Positions 44,908 through 52,462 of a stretch of DNA of 64,000 nucleotides are shown in pieces. The notes beneath the pieces are model-generated. The model was given only the letters and a program-made list of their open reading frames with translations, made no database searches and was not told the origin of the DNA. The stretch is from DASXSB01 sp036506275. GTDB lineage: Bacteria; Methylomirabilota; Methylomirabilia; Rokubacteriales; CSP1-6. The position numbers and the translations under genes are program-made. The stretch is taken from NCBI GenBank assembly GCA_036506275.1, contig DASXSB010000063.1:86593-150592 (forward strand), in the 5' to 3' direction. How positions within the stretch are numbered: the first letter of the stretch is position 1; every line of letters starts with the position of its first letter.

Positions 44908-45536
44908 TCAGGGTCCTCGTCGCCGACGATCACGCCATCGTGCGCCGCGGCTTGAAGCAGATCCTGACGGCGGAGCCGGACATGAGCGTGGTGGGCGAGG
45001 CCCGCGACGGCAACGAGGCGCTGGAATTCGCGCGGCGCCATCCCTGCGACGTGGTCGTGCTCGACGTGAGCATGCCCGGCCCCAGCGGCCTCGAGGTGCT
45101 GAAGGACTTGAAGCGCGAGCGTCCGAAGCTGCCCGTGCTCGTGCTCAGCATCCATCCCGAGGACCAGCTCGCCATCCGCGTCCTCAAGGCGGGCGGCGCC
45201 GGCTACATGACCAAGGAGACGGCGCCCGAAGAGCTGGTGACGGCGGTGCGGCGGGTGGTGGCGGGGGGCCGGTACGTGAGCTCGCGGCTCGCCGAGAAGA
45301 TGGCGATCGCGCTCCAGAGCGATAGCGACAAGCCGCGGCACGAGACGCTCTCCGACCGCGAATACGAGGTGATGTGCCTGATCGCGTCCGGAAAGAGCGT
45401 GAGCGAGATCGCCGCCCAGCTCGCGCTCAGCGTCAAGACGATCAGCACGTATCGCTCGCGCATCCTCGAGAAGATGGACCTGCCCAACAACGCCGCCCTG
45501 ACGCACTACGCCATCCAGAACCGCCTCGTGGAATGA
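44904..45536 (+). CDS. NarL/FixJ-family response regulator
   Basis: 210 aa. Receiver domain with ADDH, phospho-acceptor Asp in VVVLDVSMPG, Ser in VLSIH and Lys in YMTKETAPEEL; then a LuxR-type HTH (LSDREYEVMCLIASGKSVSEIAAQLALSVKTI). It is the cognate regulator of the HisKA_3 kinase upstream (ATGA overlap). Likely targets include the exported-protein cluster that begins 250 bases downstream, by inference from position. Confidence 0.95.
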   Translation: MIRVLVADDHAIVRRGLKQILTAEPDMSVVGEARDGNEALEFARRHPCDVVVLDVSMPGPSGLEVLKDLKRERPKLPVLVLSIHPEDQLAIRVLKAGGAGYMTKETAPEELVTAVRRVVAGGRYVSSRLAEKMAIALQSDSDKPRHETLSDREYEVMCLIASGKSVSEIAAQLALSVKTISTYRSRILEKMDLPNNAALTHYAIQNRLVE

Positions 45537-45625
45537 CCTGATCGCCGCTCGGCAGCGCCTCTCCCCGCCCTTCTCCGTCCGTGATCCTCCCGGCGTTTTC
45601 TCGATCCCGCCGCCTTTCCGGTCGT

Positions 45626-45644
45626 TGTCGGACAAACACCGACA
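45626..45644. repeat. Inverted repeat before the exported-protein cluster
   Basis: TGTCGG (45626-45631), 7-base spacer, CCGACA (45639-45644). It lies 45 bases before the candidate -35 box at 45689, a suitable place for an activator such as the NarL-type regulator encoded just upstream. Confidence 0.4.
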
Positions 45645-45688
45645 CGGGGAAGAGGCCGATCACTACGGAAAAAAGCGATTCACGCCTA

Positions 45689-45717
45689 TTTTCAGATACT
45701 TCGGGGACACGGATACT
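45689..45717 (+). promoter_or_regulatory. Candidate promoter of the exported-protein cluster
   Basis: TTTTCA (45689-45694) and GATACT (45712-45717) are 17 bases apart (4/6 each), in an unusually AT-rich patch. A start site near 45724 would give a 63-base leader ending in AGGAGA before the ATG. Confidence 0.35.
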
Positions 45718-45786
45718 TCTTTTCGACGAGAGACGCAGACGCGGAAAAAGCCGCGGGCACGAAGGTTGATAGCAGGAGAACCACCG

Positions 45787-46539
45787 ATGAAAGCCGGATT
45801 CCTCTCGAGCCTGATCGCGGTCGCGGCGCTCGCGGTCGTTTCCGCCGCTGCCGCCGAGCCCATATCGGTTCGCTACACCGAGGGTGTCGCGCGCGGCTTT
45901 CCGGTGCTGCGCTCGGCGGACGGCCAGAAGCTCGCCCAGGGTGAGCTGTGGCAGGTCGCACGCGGCGACCGCGTGGAGAACCGGCTCGTGTTCCGGTTCG
46001 CCAACGGCTCGCTGTACGACGAGCAGGTGGTGTTCTCGCAGCGCGATGTGTTCAGCCTGATCAGCTATCGCATCATCCAGCGCGGCCCGTCGTTCCCGGA
46101 GACGCTGGTCGCCTCCATCGATCGCGAGACCGGTCAGTACCACGTCCGCTATCAGGCCGACCGTGACAGCGCGGAGGAAGTGCTGTCCGGGAACTTCAGC
46201 CTCCCGTCCGACGCCTACAACGGGATGCTCGGGCTCCTCCTGAAGAACCTGGCGCCCGGCGTCAGCGAGTACGTTCAGATCGTCGCCTTCACCCCGAAGC
46301 CGCGCGCGGTGAAGATCCTCTTGCAGCCGGTGCGCGAGGACAAGCTCGTCATCGGCGATCAGACGCTGTCGGCCACGCGCTTCCTCGTGAAGCCGCAGCT
46401 CGGGATGCTGGCGTCGCTGCTCGTCGCCGACCTCGTGCCCGGGCAACTGTGGATCGTCAACGGAGACGCCCCCGCGTTCGTGAAGTTCCAGGGGCCGCTC
46501 TTCTTCATGGGACCGATCTGGCACATCGAGCTTAACTGA
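45787..46539 (+). CDS. Exported protein of unknown function
   Basis: 250 aa. Signal peptide 1-23 (FLSSLIAVAALAVVSAAAAE). The mature protein is beta-rich and resembles DUF3108-type or lipid-carrier proteins in overall pattern (RLVFRFANGSLYDEQVVFSQ, YRIIQRGPSFPETLVASID, repeated aromatic strands), but I cannot place it in a family. ATG is preceded by AGGAGA. First of three small exported proteins with short gaps (10 and 25 bases). Confidence 0.85.
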   Translation: MKAGFLSSLIAVAALAVVSAAAAEPISVRYTEGVARGFPVLRSADGQKLAQGELWQVARGDRVENRLVFRFANGSLYDEQVVFSQRDVFSLISYRIIQRGPSFPETLVASIDRETGQYHVRYQADRDSAEEVLSGNFSLPSDAYNGMLGLLLKNLAPGVSEYVQIVAFTPKPRAVKILLQPVREDKLVIGDQTLSATRFLVKPQLGMLASLLVADLVPGQLWIVNGDAPAFVKFQGPLFFMGPIWHIELN

Positions 46540-46549
46540 GGATACGTCG

Positions 46550-47047
46550 ATGCAGCAGTGGGTACGGGTCAGCGTAGCGGGAGCCGTGGTGGCAGCGATG
46601 ACGCTCGTGGGAACGACCGCCGCATCGGCGCAGACGCGGGAGGGCTTTCTCGCTACCCTCGCCGTGTTCCTCGGCGCCTCCACACCGACGGACCCCTCGC
46701 CGTCGGCGGGAGGCGCCGGGATTTCCGCTCGCGAGCTGTCGCCGCGCGATCGGACGCTCGCGCGCGTGATCTATCAGGCGCAGCGGCCCGAGGCGCCGGC
46801 GCCGAAGATGACGCTCGAGCAGATCACCGCCCGCAAAATGCATGGCGAAACCTGGAACGAGGTGCTCAAGGACATGAAGTCGCGCGGCCTCGTCTCGGAG
46901 CGGAGCCTTCTCCAGGCGCTGATGCAGGACCGTGGCGACGGCGTCGCTCGCGCCACCACCGGCACGAACGGCAAACCGGCCGCCCGCACCGCGGTCATGG
47001 GTCCGCGCGACGACGAGAGCGGCGACGGCCAGAAGCTCAAGCCATGA
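46550..47047 (+). CDS. Exported small protein of unknown function
   Basis: 165 aa. Signal peptide 1-28 (VAGAVVAAMTLVGTTAASAQ). The mature part has a helical ARVIYQAQRPEA segment and a conserved-looking KMTLEQITARKMHGETWNEV region, with a polar, probably disordered tail. No family recognised. Starts 10 bases after the previous gene. Confidence 0.75.
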   Translation: MQQWVRVSVAGAVVAAMTLVGTTAASAQTREGFLATLAVFLGASTPTDPSPSAGGAGISARELSPRDRTLARVIYQAQRPEAPAPKMTLEQITARKMHGETWNEVLKDMKSRGLVSERSLLQALMQDRGDGVARATTGTNGKPAARTAVMGPRDDESGDGQKLKP

Positions 47048-47072
47048 GGCCGACTGTGAGAGGAGGGCGCTC

Positions 47073-47234
47073 GTGAACATCGTCGGACTGATAGGGATGC
47101 TCGCCGTGACCGCGGCTTGCACCATGACGCTGGAATCGCTGATGTCGGACGACTCGCCCTCCGCCTTCGGCAACCGACTGTCGCTGGCGAAAGAGCCGAT
47201 CACGGTGCGCCAGGAGCTGATCCTCGAGCGTTAG
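47073..47234 (+). CDS. Small secreted or lipid-anchored peptide
   Basis: 53 aa. GTG start fixed by GAGGAGGG 7 bases upstream. Residues 2-15 are hydrophobic and end VTAAC, a weak lipobox, followed by a polar 38-residue mature part (MTLESLMSDDSPSAFG...). Probably a small lipoprotein or anchored peptide. Third gene of the exported cluster. Confidence 0.5.
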   Translation: MNIVGLIGMLAVTAACTMTLESLMSDDSPSAFGNRLSLAKEPITVRQELILER

Positions 47235-47326
47235 CCCCCCCGCGGCCGTCCGAGAGCCGCTGCTGCATCCCCTGCGCCAGGCCCTATACTGCTCGGGCTC
47301 CGACACCTTCGCCCGAGGAGACAGCG

Positions 47327-48106
47327 ATGACCCTGCTTGCCAAGAAAGTGGCGATCATCACCGGTGCCAGCAAAGGGATCGGCCGCGAGCTCTGCTACCG
47401 ATTCGCGCGGGAAGGCGCGCGTGTGGTCTGCGCCGCGCGCTCTGCCGATCTCGTGAGGGACACGGCCGCCCAGGTGCAGGCCGACGGTGGCGAGGCCATC
47501 GCGGTCCCCTGCGACGCCGCCGACGAATCGGCCGTGCGCGCGTTGGTGGCCGCCGCCACGAGGGCGTTCGGTCGGGTCGATCTCCTCGTCAACAACGCGG
47601 GCGACGGCGGCCCCACCAAGCCCGTCCAGGATTACCTCGTCGAGGACTGGTTCTACACCATCAACTCCTGCCTCACGAGCTCCTACCTCTGCGCGCGCTT
47701 CGCCGTCCCCGAGATGATCAAGGCGGGAGGCGGCAGCATCGTAAACATCTCGTCGGTGGCCGGGCGGCGCGGGCTTCCCTACCGCGTCGGCTACTGCTCG
47801 GCGAAGGCGGGTCAGGTGGGGATGACGTACGGTCTCGCCGCCGAGCTGGCGCCGCACAACATCCGCGTGAACGCGATCGCGCCCGGCGCCGTGGAGGGTG
47901 ACCGCATCGACAGCGTCATCGCCGGCCAGGCGAAGGTGCGCGGCATCCCGGTGGAGGAGATGCGCCGCGCGCTGATCGAGCGGTCGCCGCTCAAGCGCAT
48001 GGTGACGGCGCCGGACATCGCCGAGCTGGCGGTGTTCCTGTCGAGCGACCTCGCGAAGAACATCTCCGGGCAGTGCATCGCCGTGAGTGCGGGCGAGCCG
48101 GTGTGA
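47327..48106 (+). CDS. Short-chain dehydrogenase/reductase
   Basis: 259 aa Rossmann enzyme. Cofactor motif TGASKGIGRELCYR, NNAGDGG, catalytic Ser in NISSVAG, Tyr and Lys in GYCSAKAG. ATG has GAGGAG 7 bases upstream. Substrate unknown; the C-terminal SGQCIAVSAGEPV follows the FabG-like pattern. Stands alone between the exported cluster and the DUF456 gene. Confidence 0.93.
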   Translation: MTLLAKKVAIITGASKGIGRELCYRFAREGARVVCAARSADLVRDTAAQVQADGGEAIAVPCDAADESAVRALVAAATRAFGRVDLLVNNAGDGGPTKPVQDYLVEDWFYTINSCLTSSYLCARFAVPEMIKAGGGSIVNISSVAGRRGLPYRVGYCSAKAGQVGMTYGLAAELAPHNIRVNAIAPGAVEGDRIDSVIAGQAKVRGIPVEEMRRALIERSPLKRMVTAPDIAELAVFLSSDLAKNISGQCIAVSAGEPV

Positions 48107-48142
48107 TCGCGGCGGGCCCCCGGCGGCCCCGCCCGGCGCGAA

Positions 48143-48625
48143 TCAGGCGCGCAAGACCCACCAGAGGAAGAGCGCGACCATCACGAGGGCGACGGTGAAG
48201 TTGGCGACGGCGCCCACGAGCATGCCGATCACGGTGCCGACGCCGGCGCGAACGCTCGCATCGACGTCGGGACGGTGCAGGAGCTCGAAGCCGGCGGCGC
48301 CCGCGAAGGGCCCGACGACGAGGCCGAAGGGTCCGAAGAACGCGCCCACGACGGCGCCGATCACGGCGCCCATCACCGCCCACCGGCTGCCGCCCGAACG
48401 ACGCGCGCCCACCGCGCCCGCCAGGTAATGGAGCGAGAACGACAGCGCGGTGAGCGCGCCGAGCACGACGAGGCGGCCGGGCCCGACGGGCGTGAAGTCC
48501 GTGGCGAAGGCGTAGAGCACGGCGCCGGCGAGGATCAAGGGCGTGCCCGGCAAGAACGGCAGCACGGAGCCGGCGAGGCCAAGCAGGAAGAGAACACCGA
48601 CGACGATCGCAACCCCGGTGAGCAC
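48143..48625 (-). CDS. DUF456 membrane protein
   Basis: 160 aa from GTG 48625, with an alternative ATG at 48643 that would overlap the promoter. It has glycine-rich membrane hairpins (LLGLAGSVLPFLPGTPLILAG, GAVIGAVVGAFFGPFGLVVGPFAGA) typical of DUF456. Function unknown. It shares a 23-base intergenic gap, with a symmetric -10 element, with the divergent rhodanese gene. Confidence 0.85.
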   Translation of the reverse strand: MLTGVAIVVGVLFLLGLAGSVLPFLPGTPLILAGAVLYAFATDFTPVGPGRLVVLGALTALSFSLHYLAGAVGARRSGGSRWAVMGAVIGAVVGAFFGPFGLVVGPFAGAAGFELLHRPDVDASVRAGVGTVIGMLVGAVANFTVALVMVALFLWWVLRA

Positions 48626-48633
48626 GCTATCGT

Positions 48634-48640
48634 TACAATA
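48634..48640. promoter_or_regulatory. Symmetric bidirectional -10 element
   Basis: TACAAT on the plus strand (48634-48639) is 9 bases before the ATG at 48649. The overlapping minus-strand hexamer TATTGT (48640-48635) is 9 bases before the GTG at 48625. One AT-rich block can therefore serve both genes, each nearly leaderless. Confidence 0.5.
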
Positions 48641-48648
48641 CATCGCCC

Positions 48649-50223
48649 ATGATCACGCCCGCTGAACTCGCCGCCCTCCGCGTCCAGGAGACGCCGCACG
48701 CGCTCCTCGACCTCCGCGAGCGCGCCGCCTACGAGCGCAGCCACGTCTACGGCGCCACGTCGCTTCCGCGTCGCCTTGTCGAATTCCGGCTGCCCGCGCT
48801 CGTCACCGCGCCCGCCACCACCCTCGTCATCTACGACGACGACGGAACGCTCGTCGAGCGCGCGCGGACGACGCTCGCTGCCATGGGCTATCGCGCGGTG
48901 AGAGCGCTCGCGGGCGGGCTCACAGGCTGGCGCGCCGCCGGTCGTCCCGTGGTGCAGGGGCTGAACGTGCCGAGCAAGGTGTTCGGGGAGCAGATGCTGC
49001 ACGCGCTTCACACGCCCGAGATCGCGCCGCACGACCTCGCCGCGCGCATCGCCGCCCGCGACGATCTCCTCATCGTGGACGCGCGCACGCCCGAGGAGTA
49101 CGCGCGCGGTTGCATCCCGGGCGCGTGGAGCGTGCCCGGCGGCGAGCTCGTGCTGCGGATCATGGATCTGGCGCCGCGCCCGGACACCACGATCGTCGTG
49201 CACTGCGGGGGCCGCACGCGGAGCTACATCGGGGCCGAGTCGCTGCGCCGGGTGGGTCTGCCGAATCCGATCGTCGCCCTCCGCAACGGCACCATGGGCT
49301 GGGAGCTGGCAGGCCTCACGCTCGAGCGGGGCGCCACGCGCACGCCCCCGCCACCGTCGGTCCGCGGTCGCGAGGCGGCGGCGCGGGCGGCGCAGCGGGT
49401 CGCGAAGGAGGACGGCGTCGCCTTCATCGACCTCGAGGCGCTGCGCGCGGCGCAGGCGCGGGCGCGCGAGCAGAACCTCGCGGTTCTCGACGTGCGAACG
49501 GCCGCCGAGTACGAAGCGGGCCACGTCACGGGCGCGCGGTGGGCGCCGGGTGGCCAGCTCGTCCAGGCCACCGATGAGTACGTGGCCGCGCGCGCGACGA
49601 GGATCGTCCTCGTCTGCGACGGAGGCGAGCGCTCGGTGATGACGGCGGCCTGGCTCCGTCGCATGGGTTTTCCCGACGTGGCCGTTCTCGCTGGCGGTCT
49701 CCACGCCTGGCGTGAGGCCGGCGGCGCTCTCGAGCGCGGGCGCGGGCTGTCGCCACCGTTCGGCTACGAGGTCGCGCGTGCGCGTGTGGTCGCGGTCGCG
49801 CCCCCCGCCATCTCCGACGCCGTCGTTCTCGACGTCGACACGAGCGACGTGTACGCGCGCGGCCACGTCCCCGGCGCCGGATGGATGTGCCGCAGCCGTC
49901 TCGAGACACGCATCGCCGCCGTCGTGCCCGACACGTCGCGGCCGGTCCTCGTCACCTGCGCCGACGGCGTCGCGTCCACGTTGGCGGCGGCCACGCTGTG
50001 CGATCTCGGCTACGACGCGCGCGTGCTCGCGGGCGGGACGCGGGCGTGGGAGGAGGCGGGTCTTCCCGTCGAGCGCGGGCTCAGCCGGCTCTTCGACGAT
50101 CCCGACGATGTCGTGCTCAAGCCGTACGAGCGCGGGCGCGCCGCGATGGAGGCGTACCTGCGCTGGGAGACGGCGCTCGACGACGAAGGCCGCAGCCCGC
50201 ACGCGCTCCTGCCTCCACGCTGA
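48649..50223 (+). CDS. Four-domain rhodanese (thiosulfate-type sulfurtransferase)
   Basis: 524 aa, four tandem rhodanese domains (about 1-105, 120-230, 250-365, 375-485). Active-site Cys are present in domains 2 (C186, HCGGRTRS), 3 (C323, VCDGGERS) and 4 (C437, TCADGVAS). In domain 1 the loop reads YDDDGT with no Cys, so it is inactive or structural. Each domain keeps the LDxRxxxEY and GGxxxW framing motifs. No signal peptide, so cytosolic. Such proteins move sulfane sulfur between thiols; partners are unknown. Divergent from DUF456. Confidence 0.9.
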   Translation: MITPAELAALRVQETPHALLDLRERAAYERSHVYGATSLPRRLVEFRLPALVTAPATTLVIYDDDGTLVERARTTLAAMGYRAVRALAGGLTGWRAAGRPVVQGLNVPSKVFGEQMLHALHTPEIAPHDLAARIAARDDLLIVDARTPEEYARGCIPGAWSVPGGELVLRIMDLAPRPDTTIVVHCGGRTRSYIGAESLRRVGLPNPIVALRNGTMGWELAGLTLERGATRTPPPPSVRGREAAARAAQRVAKEDGVAFIDLEALRAAQARAREQNLAVLDVRTAAEYEAGHVTGARWAPGGQLVQATDEYVAARATRIVLVCDGGERSVMTAAWLRRMGFPDVAVLAGGLHAWREAGGALERGRGLSPPFGYEVARARVVAVAPPAISDAVVLDVDTSDVYARGHVPGAGWMCRSRLETRIAAVVPDTSRPVLVTCADGVASTLAAATLCDLGYDARVLAGGTRAWEEAGLPVERGLSRLFDDPDDVVLKPYERGRAAMEAYLRWETALDDEGRSPHALLPPR

Positions 50224-50401
50224 CGCGCGCCCCACCGCTCGTGCCCCCCGCGAGAACGCCCCGGCGGGAGCGCGCCCTGAGGGCCTCCCGAGCGCCTCGT
50301 GCCTCCGCACCGTGACGAAATGCGTCGCGGTCCCGTGACAGATTGCGGCGCGGGCGCCTCGCCTTTCCCCGGTTTTCCAGGTGTTTCGGCGTCTGTCCGC
50401 G

Positions 50402-50417
50402 CGGCAGGCCATTTGCT
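50402..50417 (+). promoter_or_regulatory. Sigma-54 promoter match of the histidine-rich membrane gene
   Basis: CGGCAGGCCATTTGCT matches TGGCACG-N4-TTGCW in 10/12 positions with GG-N10-GC. Start site near 50428 leaves a 48-base leader ending in AGGAGA before the ATG at 50476. Confidence 0.5.
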
Positions 50418-50475
50418 GATACGGGACGTTCGCGCCCCACGAACGAGACTCCCGCCGCGAACAGGAGACCCGACG

Positions 50476-51552
50476 ATGAGCACGCTGACGCTGGCTGCGG
50501 CACCCCGCCCGGGAACGGTTCCGTTCTTCACGACGGGGCGCAGCTTCGTCCATCCCGTCTTCGACTACGCGATCATCGGCGGCGGCCTCAGCCTGATCGT
50601 GGGCGCCATGCTCTACGCGCAGGGCGTCACCCTTGGCCTCGGCACCACCGCCCTCGCGTGGTGCATCCTCTTGTCGAACGGTGCCCACTTCGCGGCCTCC
50701 ACGGTGCGGCTCTACACGCGACCGGGCGCCGTGAAGAATCTCCCCTTCCTGACGCTGGGGCTGCCCGTGGTCGGGGTGGCGATCGTCACCGCCGCCATCG
50801 CCGTCCGGGAGCCGTTCGGGCTTTTCCTCTTCGCGCTCTATCTCCTGTGGTCGCCCTACCACTATTCGGCGCAGGCGTACGGGCTGTCCGTGATGTACGC
50901 GTACCGATCGGGCGTCGGCCTCGGCGACGGCGAGAAGCGCCTCGTGTGGTGGACGTGCCTGGTGCCGTTCGCATGGACGCTGCTCCAGCCGGAGAGCGGC
51001 CTCGGCAAGCTCGTGATCTACGCGGGCGTCCGCGCCACGCCGCCACTCGACGCCCTGCGCTGGGGAGCGAGCGCGACGCTGACCGTGCTCACGCTCGTCA
51101 CGCCTGTCCTGCTCTTCCTGTGGCTCCGCGCGCGCCATGGCGTCGTGATGCCGATGGTGAGCGTGCTCGTGATCGGGAGCAACGCGGTGTGGTGGACGCT
51201 GTTCACGTTCCTCGACGCCTTCGTGTACGTGACGGTGTTCCACGGCCTCCAGTACCTGGCCATCGCCACCATCTTCCACGTGAAGGACCGGACGCGGGCG
51301 ACGGGAGCGCGGCACGGAGCGGCCTTCCACACGGTGGCGTTCTACGTCCCGTGTGTCGTGCTCGGCTACATCCTCTTCAACGTGTGGCCGGACGCGTACC
51401 GCTGGGCGGGGCTGAACGTGGGCAAGAGCGTCCTGCTCGTCACCGCCGCCGTCAACATCCACCACTTCATTGTCGACGCCTACATCTGGCGGCTTCGCCG
51501 CGATCCCAACTACCGGAACGTGGTCGACATCGAGACTCCGGTCCCCGCCTGA
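50476..51552 (+). CDS. Multi-pass membrane protein with clustered histidines
   Basis: 358 aa with about nine predicted membrane helices. Histidines fall at helix ends: NGAHFAAS (near 70), PYHYSAQAYG (near 135), VFHGLQYLAIATIFH (near 260) and NIHHFIVDAYIWR (near 335). The last, an NxHHFxxDxxIW pattern, recalls membrane di-metal hydroxylases/desaturases, but spacing does not match a family I know. Followed by a PEP-CTERM gene and preceded by a sigma-54 match. Function unknown; lipid or polysaccharide modification would fit. Confidence 0.8.
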   Translation: MSTLTLAAAPRPGTVPFFTTGRSFVHPVFDYAIIGGGLSLIVGAMLYAQGVTLGLGTTALAWCILLSNGAHFAASTVRLYTRPGAVKNLPFLTLGLPVVGVAIVTAAIAVREPFGLFLFALYLLWSPYHYSAQAYGLSVMYAYRSGVGLGDGEKRLVWWTCLVPFAWTLLQPESGLGKLVIYAGVRATPPLDALRWGASATLTVLTLVTPVLLFLWLRARHGVVMPMVSVLVIGSNAVWWTLFTFLDAFVYVTVFHGLQYLAIATIFHVKDRTRATGARHGAAFHTVAFYVPCVVLGYILFNVWPDAYRWAGLNVGKSVLLVTAAVNIHHFIVDAYIWRLRRDPNYRNVVDIETPVPA

Positions 51553-51639
51553 CGAACCCGTCCACCGACGGCGGCTCGTGCAAGAGCTCACCGGCGTCGG
51601 CAGTCCTTACGTTCGGCGCATTATGCAAACGATTTCACA

Positions 51640-51670
51640 GCGTTAACACGGCGCAAATGCGGGATAACGC
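51640..51670. repeat. Inverted repeat upstream of the PEP-CTERM promoter
   Basis: GCGTTA (51640-51645) and TAACGC (51665-51670), 19 bases apart, end six bases before the sigma-54 site. Possible binding site for a regulator. Confidence 0.35.
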
Positions 51671-51675
51671 GGTTG

Positions 51676-51691
51676 TGGCATGCACAGTGCT
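51676..51691 (+). promoter_or_regulatory. Sigma-54 promoter match of the PEP-CTERM gene
   Basis: TGGCATGCACAGTGCT: 10/12 with exact GG-N10-GC spacing. Start site near 51702, giving a 62-base leader. RpoN control of PEP-CTERM genes through PrsK/PrsR is known in other bacteria. Confidence 0.55.
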
Positions 51692-51705
51692 GGTCTGTGG
51701 ATATC

Positions 51706-51724
51706 CGGGGATAACTCATCCCCG
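51706..51724 (+). other. 5' hairpin in the PEP-CTERM leader
   Basis: CGGGGAT (51706-51712), loop AACTC, ATCCCCG (51718-51724): a perfect 7-bp stem starting about 4 bases after the predicted transcript start. It may stabilise the mRNA against 5' decay, as expected for an abundant exported protein. Confidence 0.45.
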
Positions 51725-51763
51725 CACAGGAGACCATATCGATCAACGAACGTGGAGGGACCC

Positions 51764-52384
51764 ATGAAGAAACCCATTGTGGCAATGACGGTGCTGATGG
51801 TTGTCCTGAGCTGGGGCCTCACTGGAGCTGAGGCCTCGATCATCTACAACTTCGAAGGCGTTACCCCCGTCGGCTCCAATTTCCAGTATTCGTACGTCGC
51901 TCAGCTCTCCTCTGATCAGAAGGTCGATACATCGCTCGGCAGGAATTTCGGCGTCATCTATGACTTCGCAGGTCTGATTTCGGCAACGTCGACGGCGCTG
52001 GTCGCCGGAATCTCCGTGGCGACGGTCCTCGAGGCCACGACCGTGCCGCAGCCGACCTTCCAGGCCGTCGCTGATTCGGCGGCACGTCTGAACATCCGCA
52101 CGGAACTGACGGGCGCGTTCAACTCCGCCGACATGGCCGGCATCTACAGAGTGGTGGCCCTGTCGTCCGTCGGCCCGGCCACCATGTTGCTCAACCAGTC
52201 GGCGCAGGCCGTCAAAGATGCGCCGGGTACTCCGAGCAACAACACGCTTGCCGGTGACACCGTGATGGTGGAAGGCCCGAACCCGGTGCCGGAGCCCACG
52301 ACCCTGCTGCTGGTGGGCAGCGCCCTTGCCGGCGTCGGCGCCGTGCGTCGTCGACGGAGTCAGAAGGAGCCGCGCGCAAAGTAA
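51764..52384 (+). CDS. PEP-CTERM sorting-domain protein
   Basis: 206 aa. Signal peptide 1-25 (IVAMTVLMVVLSWGLTGAEA), a mature beta-rich domain of about 150 residues, and the C-terminal sorting signal VPEPTTLLLVGSALAGVGA followed by RRRR. Exosortase cleaves before the PEP motif and links the protein to exopolysaccharide or the cell surface. Exosortase is not in the window. ATG has GGAGG 6 bases upstream. Codon use is less GC-rich than in neighbours. Confidence 0.92.
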   Translation: MKKPIVAMTVLMVVLSWGLTGAEASIIYNFEGVTPVGSNFQYSYVAQLSSDQKVDTSLGRNFGVIYDFAGLISATSTALVAGISVATVLEATTVPQPTFQAVADSAARLNIRTELTGAFNSADMAGIYRVVALSSVGPATMLLNQSAQAVKDAPGTPSNNTLAGDTVMVEGPNPVPEPTTLLLVGSALAGVGAVRRRRSQKEPRAK

Positions 52385-52405
52385 CACACCGCGCGCAGTA
52401 CGACG

Positions 52406-52444
52406 CCGCCGGTAGGAGCCTGTCGCGCGGCTCCTCACCGGCGG
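52406..52444. terminator. Strong hairpin between converging genes
   Basis: A 15-bp stem with one bulged G: CCGCCGGTAGGAGCC (52406-52420), an 8-base loop and the complement (52429-52444). It ends the PEP-CTERM gene and, from the other side, the aldolase gene. No U-tract. Confidence 0.6.
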
Positions 52445-52462
52445 TGTGCGTGCGGTGTCCGG

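Noticed and set aside
45756..45770. Sigma-54-like GGGCACGAAGGTTGAT before the exported cluster
   Set aside because: The -12 dinucleotide is GA, not GC, and the start site would fall after the ribosome site.
48535..51591. Open frame of 1018 codons on the minus strand
   Set aside because: Antisense to the rhodanese and membrane-protein genes, whose plus-strand products show real domains.
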